Source of the DNA: Mnemiopsis leidyi
Lineage: Eukaryota; Ctenophora; Tentaculata; Lobata; Bolinopsidae
Reading direction: 5' to 3'
Length of the DNA: 64,000 bases
NCBI GenBank assembly: GCA_000226015.1
Contig: JH153555.1
Coordinates: forward strand, 38,556 to 102,555
How positions within the stretch are numbered: the first letter of the stretch is position 1; each line of letters starts with the position of its first letter. The notes under the pieces were generated by a model, which was not told the DNA's origin, made no database searches, and saw nothing but the letters and a program-made list of their open reading frames with translations. The position numbers were made by a program, and so were the translations under genes. Positions 33,287 to 44,676 of the stretch are shown piece after piece.

Positions 33287-33567
33287 GTCTCAGCTGCGAG
33301 TATTGCTACAAGAAGTTCACACAAAGAGGAAATCTCAAACGACATATCATGAGTGTCCATCACGGTGTCAGACCGTTCTCATGTACCCATTGCAGCTGGA
33401 CCTTCTATCGGAGGGCGGCACATCTACAACACGTCTCCACCGTGCACCACAACGCGAGACCGTATCACTATCAGTGTGACGATTGTAAGCGGAGATTCTC
33501 TAGAAAGAGCGGTTGGAAAGATCATATTCGAAGGAAAGAAACGGAGGGGTCTTGCTTTAAGAGATGA
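33287..33567 (+). CDS. ZFx49, terminal exon with three tandem fingers
   Basis: Acceptor aaagtgtaactcag; 92 residues. Finger 1 (about 3-24) and finger 2 (32-53) are canonical C-x2-C-x12-H-x4-H joined by HHGVRPFSC; a two-residue longer linker leads to finger 3 (63-89), C-x2-C-x12-H-x9-C ending ETEGSC. An internal finger duplication seems to have lengthened it. Confidence 0.88.
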
Positions 33568-34614
33568 TTCGCTTTGAATGCATCAAAAAATCATTTGAGC
33601 TGAGAGTTACGGTTTCTCGGTTTTGCTCTATTAGTATTATGGCCTTTAGGCTTGTACCTTGGTCAATAGTCAATATACAGACTCTAATGTTTTACTAAGC
33701 TAGCGAATTTTTCAATTCAAGAAGTACGATATTCAGATGTTAACGTGTTTTCTCTTTTAAATTGTGACGGCCTATGAGTGTGTTGTTGCATTATTTCTTT
33801 TCTGAACACATAGTTTTTAGAATAATATAACTGGTTTTAATTCTATAAAACGTGGTGAATGAAAACACTTGGCTACGTGAATTGCATGTGCACAGTTCCT
33901 AGAGAATAGATCGAATGTAGATCACTGGTAATAACCGGGCTGAATCATCTTCTTCTGTATCCTTAACTGATTGAATCGCTAAAACCACTTACTCACTTAA
34001 CTTCATACATTAAATAAAAGGCACAATTTGATACGCACTATGCAGCCTGAATGAATTTACGAGAAAACGCCTCGCATGACACCAGTTCATAAGATAGCGA
34101 GAAGTCGGTCCGCCTTTATTGATTAGCTTTATGTGAGACTGGATTATATAGTTCGCATTCTCTTAGTAGTTATCGCAATCAAATATATCTGTGAGGTCAT
34201 GGCATCAGATATCTGCATCTCATGTTATCAGAATCGCTATGTTTTGTAAGGAACGAATCTGTCGATGAGCACATTTCCATATTTCGCCTTAGCATGCCCA
34301 ACATGTAAGCTTAACGTCTGCTTGATGGGATCACATGGCGGCTTCTTCCTTCCATAATGCATTAAGGCTAAGTGGTTTTTAGTCATTCAGTCCGTTAGTG
34401 ATACAGTTCGAAGAGCGGACCCATATCAATCGCTTACACCTATAATAGATTTTAGTTATTCAGTTCGCTTTTCGGACGAAATCACTAAGCGGACGAAATC
34501 ACAAACTCTAGTGATACATATTAATTAGAGTTACCGATTAAGTCCGTTAGTGTTTCAGTCCTACAATCCAAGCGAGGTTAGTTTAGTTATGCTATGACCC
34601 TTAATTAATACCAG
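33568..34614 (+). other. 1-kb spacer without a gene
   Basis: AT-rich. At about 34385-34560 short copies of cagtccgttagtg and ttcggacgaaatcac recur in both orientations, suggesting a degraded inverted-repeat element. No finger remnant seen. Confidence 0.5.
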
Positions 34615-34817
34615 GCTTCGTCTGTCCACACTGTGGGAAGCAGTTCAGCACCAGAGGAAACCTCAACCAACATGTTTTAGCAGTTCATCAGAAAGTCAAG
34701 AACTTCCAGTGTCCGCTCTGCAGCCAGCTCTTCTCCCGGAGAATTAGCTTGACGAAGCATCTAAGACGTGCCCAAAAGAAGGGCTGTTTCATGAGACCTA
34801 TTTTTCATAACCCTTAG
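34615..34817 (+). CDS. ZFx50, terminal exon; second finger C2H-x8-C
   Basis: Acceptor taattaataccag; 66 residues, no Met before the fingers. Finger 1 C-x2-C-x12-H-x4-H, linker HQKVKNFQC, finger 2 with H-x8-C (QKKGC), one residue shorter than its neighbours. Confidence 0.87.
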
Positions 34818-35175
34818 TGTGTTTAGGATTAGAAATCCGTTAGAAATGGAGCGAAGACAGTCATTAGCTATTACTATTTAGTTTGGCATTAACTTCTGCT
34901 TCACACCGGCTATTATGATTTTCTCAACCTATACCGATGTTGTTTCAATCATGGTGTATTTTGTTGATAGTGTGAAATTTTGAAGGAATGAAGCGGTTTT
35001 TCCCTAAAAAGTACTATGTCAGAGAATAAAGAGCAAATCAATTTTTCGGCGAAAAATTCAGTTAAAATGAAACACAAACTATTCGGCTGAAAATATTTTT
35101 CGTTCAATTTTACTAAAACAATTATGGCAATTATGGCATTAGCTCAAATTTTCAGTTATTTCCATCTGATTTCAG

Positions 35176-35381
35176 GTGTCAACGACAACGACATTATTTG
35201 CCATCATTGTAACAAAAGATTTAGCAACAGAGGAAATCTTAACCAGCACAACCGGGCTGTACATCGCAAAGTGAAGCCCTTCCAGTGTCCTTGGTGTAAG
35301 CAGAGCTATTCCCAAAGGATAACTCTCAAAGTCCACATGGAACGAGCTCAGAAGAGTGGCACCTGTTTTATCAAGAAATAA
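35176..35381 (+). CDS. ZFx51, terminal exon; second finger C2H-x9-C
   Basis: Acceptor tccatctgatttcag; 67 residues. Finger 1 (about 8-29) canonical with SNRGNLNQH, very like ZFx50 (STRGNLNQH); linker HRKVKPFQC; finger 2 H-x9-C ending QKSGTC. A young duplicate of ZFx50. Confidence 0.89.
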
Positions 35382-35559
35382 TGTTTCTCGTTTCGTTATC
35401 TTCAATGTTTAGTTATTAGTACACTGTGTTAACGGAAGATCTTACTGTATGATTTCAAAAAATTGTCGTAGTTGGGCCGCAAAATCAATGAGGACATTAT
35501 TATTTACTTTAAAGCAATGGTTTATTGATAGAGCAATAAGCATAGACATTTCTGAGCAG

Positions 35560-35801
35560 GTGACCAAGAACCAAGCCCAAAGTGGTTAGACGCTGCAACC
35601 TGCCCACTGTGTCGTAAAGTTATCAGGAACTCGAAATATCTGAAGCTGCACATAAGGCGGGTTCATCAGGGTGATAAGCCCTTCCAGTGTAACCGGTGTC
35701 ATCAGAAGTTTTCTCAAAGACACCATTTGAAGGACCATATGAAGCGGTCGGACAAGAGGGGGTTTTGTTTTATACTGACGCGTAAACAAGTGGGACAATA
35801 A
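35560..35801 (+). CDS. ZFx52, terminal exon; second finger C2H-x9-C
   Basis: Acceptor acatttctgagcag; 79 residues, no Met before finger 1 (about 14-35, C-x2-C-x12-H-x4-H). Linker HQGDKPFQC approaches the TGEKP form. Finger 2 H-x9-C ending DKRGFC. Only 178 bases separate it from ZFx51. Confidence 0.88.
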
Positions 35802-36290
35802 GTTTTGACAGTTGTTCAGAGAATCAACAATCGTGATGACGAAAATGAGATGCATTTTCATATCGGATTGTCGTAAAATGAATGTGATTGATGATTAATT
35901 TATAAAGTGATAGATGATTTGTTTTCTGTTTAAAATTTTGGCTGAAGAGTAAACGGCCTTCTTTTCGATATTCCTCCACATCCTTGCCCAAAAACCTTTA
36001 TAACCTGCTGCCGGCCGCTTACATTTTTGCTGGTACTGTATATTCCGAACTTTGCAGTACAGGATTTGAAAATTTACACACTCATGTTCGTGGAGAGGCC
36101 TCTACAAACTTAGGATACCAATTACCATTACCAAAAGTGTTAGAGAGTAGTCAATACACACATGAAAAGATTTGCTGGAAGAACTTCCACGGCACGCCGG
36201 CACGTTGACGTAATATCTCAGCCCCTAATCCGTTTACAAATGTTTTTATCACATCTACAGCGAATTTTTTATAAAGTTTCTGATTTTCAG

Positions 36291-36571
36291 CAAACTCCGA
36301 TTTTGCCGCTCATTCCGATTCAGTGTGCCCTGTCTGCGACAAAGTGCTGAGCTCCAAGTACGTAATCAAAGCCCACATCAAGAGAGTTCACCAAGGAGAA
36401 AAGCCGTACAAGTGTCCTACCTGCAACAAGTGTTTCACTCAGAAACACCACCTGAGAGACCATGAGGCCCGGTCAGAACGAAGAGGATACTGTCTACATG
36501 GTGGCACGCTTATAAACCGTCGAAAGAGAAAGTCAAGCGGAAGAATTAGACAATTATCAGACAATCATTAG
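36291..36571 (+). CDS. ZFx53, terminal exon; second finger C2H-x9-C
   Basis: Acceptor gtttctgattttcag; 92 residues. Finger 1 (about 12-33) C-x2-C-x12-H-x4-H, linker HQGEKPYKC, which differs from the classical linker only at its start, finger 2 H-x9-C ending ERRGYC, then a basic tail of about 30 residues. Confidence 0.89.
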
Positions 36572-36837
36572 ACGATTATAAAATGCTGGAATAACTGACA
36601 TTTGGTATTGATAAGGACTTTTAGCTTAGTATTACACTCGTATGGAAAGTCAATTTCTCAGTATCATCCTTTCCTTTGAAGGACACTGCTACTGCTAGTT
36701 TAAAGATATGAATTTCCCTGAAATTTTTCGTACTCGCTCAAAAAAAACTATCAAAAATAAAGTCTATAACAGAAAACTGAAGTAAAATCGGCAATATATC
36801 AAGTAATATATCGAGTAGTGTTTATGTTTGATTTCAG

Positions 36838-37064
36838 ATTCCACCGACGATTCATGTCAGTGCCCGCTATGTGACAAAGTACTGAGCACGAAGTACAAAG
36901 TGAAGGCTCACATCAGGAGAGTTCACGATGGAGAAAAACCGTTCAAGTGTCCGAGGTGCAACAAACGTTTTGCTCAAAGACATCACTTTAAAACTCACGT
37001 GGCTCGTTCAGAGATGAGGGGCAGTTGCTCGACCGGGAGATGGAGGAACTTCAATCAATTTTAG
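36838..37064 (+). CDS. ZFx54, terminal exon; second finger C2H-x9-C
   Basis: Acceptor tatgtttgatttcag; 74 residues. Finger 1 (about 8-29) shares CDKVLSxKYxxKAHI with ZFx53; linker HDGEKPFKC; finger 2 H-x9-C ending EMRGSC. Clear duplicate of ZFx53 lacking its long tail. Confidence 0.9.
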
Positions 37065-37572
37065 TCAACAGACAATTTTTCAATTGAGTATCCTAGTTTA
37101 GTCACTCGTAATTAGTTACTTCGAAAGAAAAAAGTTTAAATTTAAGTTAAGTTTAAATTTAAGAACTATGAATGTGTTCACCACGTATTTATGTATAAGT
37201 AGGAGTTTGACTCCATAATATTTATACAAGGCAGAACTTTAAGATATAACGACTTATCAAAGTGACAAAGTTCAGCATTAGAATACTTTGATTTATATAT
37301 TCTGTTTCTGGTTAAACATCAAGCATCTTTATAATTATTTATAATTCAGTAGTATTATTTGAGCAGTCTTTGCGTAAATTTAGTTTGAAGATACAAATCT
37401 AACTCTAGTCAGCTCCCTTTTCTATTGAAATTATGCATAATTTGTCATGAATCAAGTGATGAGAATGGAATTATCTGTTAAGTCAGACATCGATCAACGC
37501 TTCCTTTACGCTAAACGTAAAACTTGATACTAGTGAAAAATCCTTAAATATTTCACATCACCGCTCTTACAG
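37065..37572 (+). other. Spacer without a gene
   Basis: About 500 bases, very AT-rich, with a short self-repeat of aatttaagttaagtttaaat near 37139. Nothing else supported. Confidence 0.5.
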
Positions 37573-37898
37573 AAAATAGCGGAAGAAAAATTGCTGAAAT
37601 CGGAAGAAGTATTTTGTCACCCTCAACTTCCCTACAATCAAGCAGTCGACAAACAACCGCATGCCGCTGTCCTGTATGTGGAAAAATACTAAGCTCTCCA
37701 AACAATCTAAAGAGGCACATCGACTCTGTTCATAAAAGGGCCAAGCCTTTCAGTTGCGTGATTTGTGGACAGCGCTTCACGCAGAAAGCAAATCAAAGGG
37801 ATCATGAGACAAGGTCAAAACAAAGGGGTTATTGTCTGGGAAAATTCATGGAACATCTTAGGACAAGACGTGCGACATCGGATAGCGAATCGCATTAA
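37573..37898 (+). CDS. ZFx55, terminal exon; second finger C2H-x9-C
   Basis: Acceptor tcaccgctcttacag; 107 residues, the first 28 or so Ser/Gln/Thr-rich. Finger 1 C-x2-C-x12-H-x4-H, linker HKRAKPFSC, finger 2 H-x9-C ending KQRGYC, basic and acidic tail. Confidence 0.89.
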
Positions 37899-38868
37899 TT
37901 ATGATTCTTATTTCTCGAATACATACTTTATACTTTTATAGAACTTCACTTTATAGTAACAGTGTTGCATAAAATCTTTTCTTATCATATGGTATTATCT
38001 ATATCTTTAGCAATACAATAGAAATAAAATAGTATAGTTTTTAATAAAGAAATTGACTAGTATTAAAACACGTATATTGAACTGTTCGATTTGAATTGGA
38101 CTGAGCACGTCACACTGTACGAAACACGTGATGGCTATGTAATGGTCACGGTTGAAGAGTAACGTAGTTTAAGTTACACGAGACTCAGTAATAAGAACTA
38201 AGAATTGAACTGTAGATACACCGAATTTGTGGCGGTTAGAGTGCTAACATTTAACCGAAGTAGTACATTAGAATTAAAGCAACAGCTGTATGACAATATA
38301 ATGATCCTTCTGGCAACGTGCGTCCCCAAACTCACAAGTCAGCGGCCCCTAATTTCAAGTTCTACTCGTCAGCTTTAATTTGTCGTGGGCCCTGTCCAGC
38401 TACAAATTGGCATTTTATTACTTTCAGTCAGTCAGGCCTTTATCCTTTTTAGAGGATATCGGGTTTAATAATAAGTCGTTAGCGTCTTGGCCATAATGAT
38501 AATAATGACAACTTCTACTGCATAAAACACGGAAATATTATCGCTGTCAAATCGAAATTTCAGGAATATGATTTATGATATTGAATTTTTTGTTAAAGTT
38601 GTTGGACATCGCCTGCATTTGGCCCTCAAAGTCACATGCTTGCCCTTATGGCTTTGGTCGGCTTAATGTTATTTTACCAACCGTCTGGATGAGGTTTTCT
38701 CTTCAATAAAACCCTTAGGCCACGCTCCGAAACTTAAATACAATCTAAAAATTAATCTAATTTTCATATGAAAGAAAAATAAATTTCAAACGAATAATTA
38801 ATTATTGCCCTGAATTTAAGTTAAAAAATCTCTTCCACTGAGAATAACTTGCATAACACATTACACAG
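37899..38868 (+). other. 1-kb spacer without a gene
   Basis: AT-rich. AATAAA-type signals near 38021 and 38043 could serve ZFx55. No finger remnant or mobile element recognised. Confidence 0.5.
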
Positions 38869-39230
38869 GGGGGATAGGATCAGTTCAGCTACAAACAGAA
38901 GCAGAAAACAACGGTGGTGCAACAATTGCTGATCCTGAAAGTAATGCCTTCACTTGTGGATTTTGTGACGATACTCTCAGGACCAAGGAGGAACTCGAGC
39001 ACCACATAACGAATCAGCATGGAAATTGGGTTGCACCATACTTTACTAATTCAAGTTCATCCGCTACAAAGAATTTGATGATGAAAAAGATTGCATTACC
39101 CTGCAAGGGCGCATGCAGAAATCGGAAACACTATCACTGCAAAAGCTGCCAGGTCTACACTGCTTTTCACTCGGACCGACTAGAAAAACACTATCAGAAA
39201 TGCTTGATGAGGAGGAAGAATAATTATTGA
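38869..39230 (+). CDS. ZFx56, diverged terminal exon with two distant fingers
   Basis: 119 residues; acceptors at 38868 (acattacacag) and 38883 are both in phase. Finger 1 is C-x2-C-x12-H-x6-H or similar, followed by about 47 residues with a CKGAC motif, then C-x2-C-x13-H-x4-C. No Met before finger 1. The least similar member of the array; it may be functional or a drifting exon, but the frame is intact. Confidence 0.7.
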
Positions 39231-39675
39231 CCCACCTTGCCCTCCCCTTGTCTGTTCAGCGAACGAGGAGGCTCAGACAGCGTATAGAGTCAAACAAACT
39301 TCTCAAATGAAGCCAGGTTCACGAAAGGGTCGAACTGGAGCACATGTTTTAACCACCAATTCATATGACGTCAATCGCAATTCAACAAACTAAAAGTATA
39401 TCTTTAAGCAATTAGTTATCATTTCTTAAAACATGCATGTTATGAATTATGTTTTGACTTTCGAGCCTTCATTTTTCTAAGCGCCTTATCTTTCAAGACT
39501 TACAAATTTAATCATATCATCTTTGCTAAAATGGAGATAAACTCAATGGACACCTGCCAGCTTAACATAGTAGTTAGTAAAGCCTTACTTAAAGGTGTAC
39601 TCAAATCTAAAAGTCAGCGCCAGTATCTGCTCCACCGGGATGCTCCCTCCACCCTAGGACACCTTCACCCTTCAG

Positions 39676-39935
39676 GAGGAGCAGATATTCTGCAGTTCGA
39701 GAACAGCGGTACTTCTACTACCGACGTGTCAAGTACACAAGTGAGCTGCCCGTACTGCAACAAGATGCTTTCTTCCAGAAGTCTCTCTCGGCACATTGAC
39801 AATGTTCACAGGAAGTCAAAGCCGCATCTCTGCAAGAAATGCTTGCAGAGGTTTGCCATGAAGCATCACCTGCAGAACCACGTGTTGAAGTCTGAGAAGA
39901 ATGGATTTTGTGCAAGGATCCGCCCTCGATCTTAA
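39676..39935 (+). CDS. ZFx57, terminal exon; second finger C2H-x9-C
   Basis: Acceptor caccttcacccttcag; 85 residues. Finger 1 is one or two residues shorter between Cys and His than neighbours (CPYCNKMLSSRSLSRHIDNVH), linker HRKSKPHLC, finger 2 H-x9-C ending EKNGFC. An upstream in-frame ATG at 39531 lies before the acceptor and I do not use it. Confidence 0.86.
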
Positions 39936-40360
39936 TAATCGCTAAAGTTGAACTTAAAAGGATAGCGTCGGATGTTATTTAACGCGAAGAAACAGAATAC
40001 TGATTTGAAATATTGTATTGAAAAATTAAAGAATTAAAATTTGATACTTATAATTAAGTGCCTTTACATTATTTGGTTATGGGTAAATGACAAATAACCA
40101 TATTTCCCTGGATTTTGATGAGGTCAGCGAAACTTTTGGTTGAATAAAGTTAGTCTTAAATTTAATTCTATTGCATATCGATCAGTTTATATTACTATTC
40201 CGATTTAAATTTTGAAATCTTATAGATAATTTACTTATTTTGTAAGCATTTAATCTGAGTAATGGAGATCTTTTTCTCACCTATTAAGCCCACCTGATGT
40301 GCGATCGTGTTGACGATTCATGAGACAGCCAACTGTCGGTATTGAGCTTATGACTTTCAG

Positions 40361-40602
40361 CCGAGAAGAAAGTCCTGGGAAACACAGAGCAAGTACAATG
40401 CCCTCACTGTCCCAAGATGTTATGCAGCATGGGAAACCTACGGAGGCACATACGAGCGGTCCACCTACAATCCAAACCATTCAAATGTCCTAAGTGCCGG
40501 CAGTCCTTCTCCATGAGACATCATCTTCAGGATCATCTGATAAGATCGGAGAGGAAAGGACAGTGTTACATCATGGCTAGGAACTATAACAAGAAGTTGT
40601 GA
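40361..40602 (+). CDS. ZFx58, terminal exon; second finger C2H-x9-C
   Basis: Acceptor agcttatgactttcag; 79 residues. Finger 1 C-x2-C-x12-H-x4-H, linker HLQSKPFKC, finger 2 with a HHLQDH helix end and H-x9-C ending ERKGQC. Confidence 0.89.
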
Positions 40603-41772
40603 AACTGTCCTATCAACAAGATTGTTGATACTTGCAATGTTAGATGACAATCCAAGTCATTGTGGTCCTCTTCGAGATATTTCTATTAAATTTCATTCAT
40701 TTAAATTTTATCTTGAATGGTTTTAGGTCTAATATATCTGCCACTGGAATTTTTTAATTAATATTCTTAATTTTATTCTATTTCAATTTTTTGTTTAAAA
40801 TTTGACAAAACCCTCAAAACGATATTCTTATCTTCTGCTTTTAGGAATAATCAAGTAAAACATAAATGTTGTTAGAATCCACTATACTACCTTTTTATTT
40901 GAATCTCTTATAATACTTCTCCTCAGTTTGTACAAAAATTACGGAAACGAAATAAAACCCGCATTTAAAATAGTAAAAGTGATAATGTGATAATGTTATC
41001 TATGTAGCAAGATGTAAGCTATGTTTCAATTTCAAGAACGATACGCAGTTGTATTTTGGTCAAACTTGCAATCGTTTTCACGTGAGACTAAACGGCCACC
41101 GCTCGTGTTTTAAAGTCGACAATTTTAGTTACGAGAAGTCAGCACTATCAGTCAACATATTTTTAGTGAGCATTTGCTTTTCTTTGGAGAAAAACTGAAG
41201 AATTTTGATTTCGGAATTATCAAACAAGTAGCACCACGCAATTTAGACAGGGCAGAGGATTCCTTTATTTTCAGTACTCGTTCGGATATTTTGGGTCTAA
41301 ATAGGTATAAAGTGATCAATTAGTTTTCATTTTAACGTTGAGGTTGTACACCACACCCTGAGCAGTGGGGTTTTGATTTGGTTTGTCTTTTTGCTTCATT
41401 TTGCCTTTGTTAGAGGTTGTATTGATTCTTTTTCTTAGTGGCGTGTGGTGATTTCAATTTTTCATTAACCAGTTTTCTGCCCTTGTTTTTAGGTGTGATG
41501 TCTTCTAAATGGAGTTTTCCGAAGTATACAAGACAGATGTTTAACGACCATTAGTTAAACCCTCTTTTGCTGTGCGTGCTTTTCGTCCAGTTATTCATCG
41601 ATTTTTGAAACTACTCGTTTCATTGAATCATTGAAAAATAGTAGACATTTAAAATAGTAAAATACCTAAATAAACAACCAAAAGCCCAATGTAACCGACG
41701 ATCGAAATTATCAAGTTCGCTGACAAAGTTAATACCAATATCATGTCTATCTATCTTAGCTCCGCCTTTCAG
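40603..41772 (+). other. 1.2-kb spacer without a gene
   Basis: AT-rich DNA with no coding frame that resembles a domain and no clear repeat. Confidence 0.5.
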
Positions 41773-42011
41773 AATTCCTACTCACGACGGGTTTCGGAAT
41801 CCGTGGTCAACGTCATCATAGAGATAAAACCAGCTGTACATGTCCCCACTGCTTCAAAGTTCTTAGCAACAAATGGAATCTCAAGCAGCACATAAGTATT
41901 GTCCACAAGGGATCTGAAAAGCCTTTTCAATGTCACAAGTGCCTCAAGAGATTTTGTGTTCAGATGTATCTTAAGCGTCATTTGTTGTCAAATAGATGTG
42001 GAACGAAGTAG
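41773..42011 (+). CDS. ZFx59, terminal exon; second finger C2H-x5-C
   Basis: Acceptor agctccgcctttcag; 78 residues, no Met before the fingers. Finger 1 C-x2-C-x12-H-x4-H, linker HKGSEKPFQC one residue longer than usual, finger 2 C-x2-C-x12-H-x5-C ending SNRCGTK. Confidence 0.86.
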
Positions 42012-42294
42012 CCAATTTTTAGAGACTACCCATAGCATAAGAGTTGCTTTTTGAAGAAACTCTGATGTTGTACCCTGAAATTTTCGTATAAGAAGTTTTA
42101 TTTATTTTGGGGTTCTGACTTTTAGTTATGATTAAATTTATGCGAATGCGCATAATAACAATTAATGTCGTACAACTGCAGGGACTGCGGACATTATCTA
42201 AATCGCAACCTATAATTGATATATTACGATACTTACATTAATCGGGCCTGAGTAATTTAAGCCAAGTAAAGTCACTGTAAGTATATATTTTCAG

Positions 42295-42608
42295 AGGAAA
42301 CTTCTCAGTCTATCAAGCCGGTTATATCCTCCAATCGAGCTGGCCGGTTTCCCTGTCAACATTGCGGCAAACTCATCAGCACCAAGGGGAACCTCAACCA
42401 GCACATCAGAATGGTTCACAAACGAGAGAAACCGTTTCAATGTCCCGTGTGTGCCGCCAAATTCTTCCTACGGAGCCATGTTAAGCGTCACTTGGCCAGT
42501 GGAAGTTGCTTTGCCAGGGATGCAGGGGCGAACCTCCTGACTTATCTCTCTGGCGTTTCTTCAGCTGATGAACGTGATACATCAGCTTCAGTTCCTCTAT
42601 CGCGCTGA
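42295..42608 (+). CDS. ZFx60, terminal exon; second finger C2H-x5-C
   Basis: Acceptor agtatatattttcag; 103 residues. Finger 1 C-x2-C-x12-H-x4-H with STKGNLNQH, linker HKREKPFQC, finger 2 H-x5-C (ASGSC), Ser/Asp-rich 36-residue tail. The shorter ligand spacing is shared with ZFx59. Confidence 0.88.
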
Positions 42609-43136
42609 GATATATAGCCCTCGGAAGTTGTCGTTGTTATCATTATCAATAATAATGCGAGTGCTACCAGTACATGTATAATCATTGTTCATGACTATTG
42701 ACTATGATCCAACGACAAGCTTAACAATCTCTTGCTTAAGTTTCTTGATGAATCTTTTAATTTATATTTATTGTCGTATATAAATATTTTTAATGTTTAG
42801 ATTACGTTGTAGTAGACTACGCTGTATTGGATCAATGATTGATTTGATATTTTATGCTTTATGAAAGATTAAGAAACTATGATAATGTTATTAGCCTTAC
42901 TAATACTATGTAACTTAGCACAGTGACAGATTAAATGGATTACTTTTTTGTGAAATAACAGTACACTGATTTGCGACTAATGAAACTAAAAGTTTTTGGA
43001 CTTTGGGCTTGGCTTTATAAAACTCTAAATTATAATACATACAGAGCGCATTTTTGGGCTTCTCACGAATCAGCTTCTGAAGTTAAATACCTTTATTCAA
43101 TACTTCCGAGTTCGTTCAATAAATGTTAATTTGCAG
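42609..43136 (+). other. Spacer without a gene
   Basis: About 530 bases of AT-rich DNA; nothing supported. Confidence 0.5.
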
Positions 43137-43438
43137 GAAAAGTAAATCAATTACATCAACTGGCACCAAAAAGAGTCCGAAATCGGCACAACAAATCTGA
43201 TTCTGAGGGCATTCTTTGCCCTCATTGCGGCCGCCAATTCAGCACTCGAGGAAACCTCAAACATCACATCAGTGCAATACACCTGAAGATCAAGCCGTTC
43301 GAATGCCACAAGTGTAAGCAAAGGTTTTCCAGTCGCCAGATCCTAGAGAGACACCTTGTGAGCTCGGAAAACCGGGGAGCCTGCTCCGCTAAAAAGTTTA
43401 ACGGAAAATTTCTTGACCCGATTTATCGAAAATTATGA
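43137..43438 (+). CDS. ZFx61, terminal exon; second finger C2H-x9-C
   Basis: Acceptor aatgttaatttgcag; 99 residues, no Met before finger 1. Finger 1 (about 27-48) C-x2-C-x12-H-x4-H with STRGNLKHH, linker HLKIKPFEC (the proximal LKI type returns), finger 2 H-x9-C ending ENRGAC, 20-residue tail. Confidence 0.88.
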
Positions 43439-44168
43439 TGAAATTAAGCTGAATTTGACATTGTGGAATTCATAAAGATAATATCTTTGGCACAAAAATA
43501 ACGAAAATCAAAAATACTGTTTAGAAATAATTACAAAAAACCTGTTTTTGAAGTGACTGGATGATCGTGAGGATATATGTATTCAAATTTCATTGAGGAG
43601 TTGACAGAATTAAAATATCTAGCAAACTCATTGGAATGAAAAATAAAATAAGTTTACCATGAGGAACTTATGAGGAATGTTATTCTTTGTGAAATGTCGC
43701 AAATTCGCACTTACTCTTGGGTCGTTACAGCTTTACTTGGTATATCGAATAGTCGTAGATCTACCTTCTCATTACGAGAAGCCGAGTAGGTTATTCGCAC
43801 TCAAAATGGTGCCACACATCCCCATGATGAGCGTTTTTCATTTTTATGATAGTGGATTTCTAATTTATTCATTTTCATTACTGATATGCTATAAACTGAT
43901 AAATAAGCAGTTTATTGGTGTTTTTGTTAACTGCTATACTCTTCAATATAATAACGTACACGTCTTATTTACGTCTTCTTAATAATATTGTAGTTTTTCT
44001 TATTCATCACGATATCTTATGCTAAAATCAAAATGGGTATTACTTTCACGCTGATTCCCGTCTACTTGAAACTAAATTTTAACTGCGATTGCGCCTACAA
44101 CTATCGGTAAATTTCAAAGACAGAAAAATAAAATAAAAACTTGGTGAAAAACCAAATATTTCTTTCAG
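43439..44168 (+). other. Spacer without a gene
   Basis: About 730 bases, AT-rich. A 101-codon hydrophobic open frame at 43677-43982 shows no domain and looks like chance. Confidence 0.5.
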
Positions 44169-44464
44169 TGACGCAGTTCCAGTTTGATTTCGTGGTTCAC
44201 AATCACAATTACAAGAAGAAGAGTCAGAGATGCAAGAGGAAAGCTGAAGATTTAAAGTGTCCGTACTGTGAGCGGTCTATGGGACGGAAGCATGATTTAA
44301 AGCGGCACATTCTAAACGTTCACGAGAACATCAAGCCGTTCAAGTGTCCCAACTGTACACAGAGTTTTGCCAGAAAGCAGCATTATGTGAGACACATGGA
44401 GAGAGGGAAAACGAGGCACGGTGAATGTCTTCCTCGGGGGGTTTGGGGTTCAGCCCAAAAGTAG
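44169..44464 (+). CDS. ZFx62, terminal exon; second finger C2H-x10-C
   Basis: Acceptor aaatatttctttcag; 97 residues with a basic leader. Finger 1 C-x2-C-x12-H-x4-H, linker HENIKPFKC, finger 2 C-x2-C-x12-H-x10-C (RHGEC), one residue more than the group norm. The last eight codons and the stop are part of a 66-bp duplication. Confidence 0.88.
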
Positions 44465-44572
44465 GGCTTCTCTCGGTGTTATTGAGGACATGTAGCATGC
44501 AGCGCTGTTTGGGGTTCAGCCCAAAAGTAGGGCTTCTCTCGGTGTTATTGAGGACATCCAGGATGCAGCGCT
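44441..44572 (+). repeat. 66-bp tandem duplication across the ZFx62 stop
   Basis: gtttggggttcagcccaaaa starts at 44441 and again at 44507; both copies end in a gcagcgctg-like sequence. The copies are almost identical, so the event is recent. The first copy contains the TAG of ZFx62. Confidence 0.92.
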
Positions 44573-44676
44573 GTCCCCCGAAACTAGATTGAGACAGGAA
44601 CTGACATTTTTAATGTTGCCAAATTTAATGTGCTATAAATGTTTTATAAATATTTGCTTTGTGTGGCAAAAGGGTT

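Noticed and set aside
42287-42294. gtaagt close to the ZFx60 acceptor as a mini-intron
   Set aside because: Donor and acceptor would be only about 20 bases apart, too short for an intron.
43677-43982. 101-codon frame in a spacer
   Set aside because: Hydrophobic composition typical of AT-rich chance frames; no domain.
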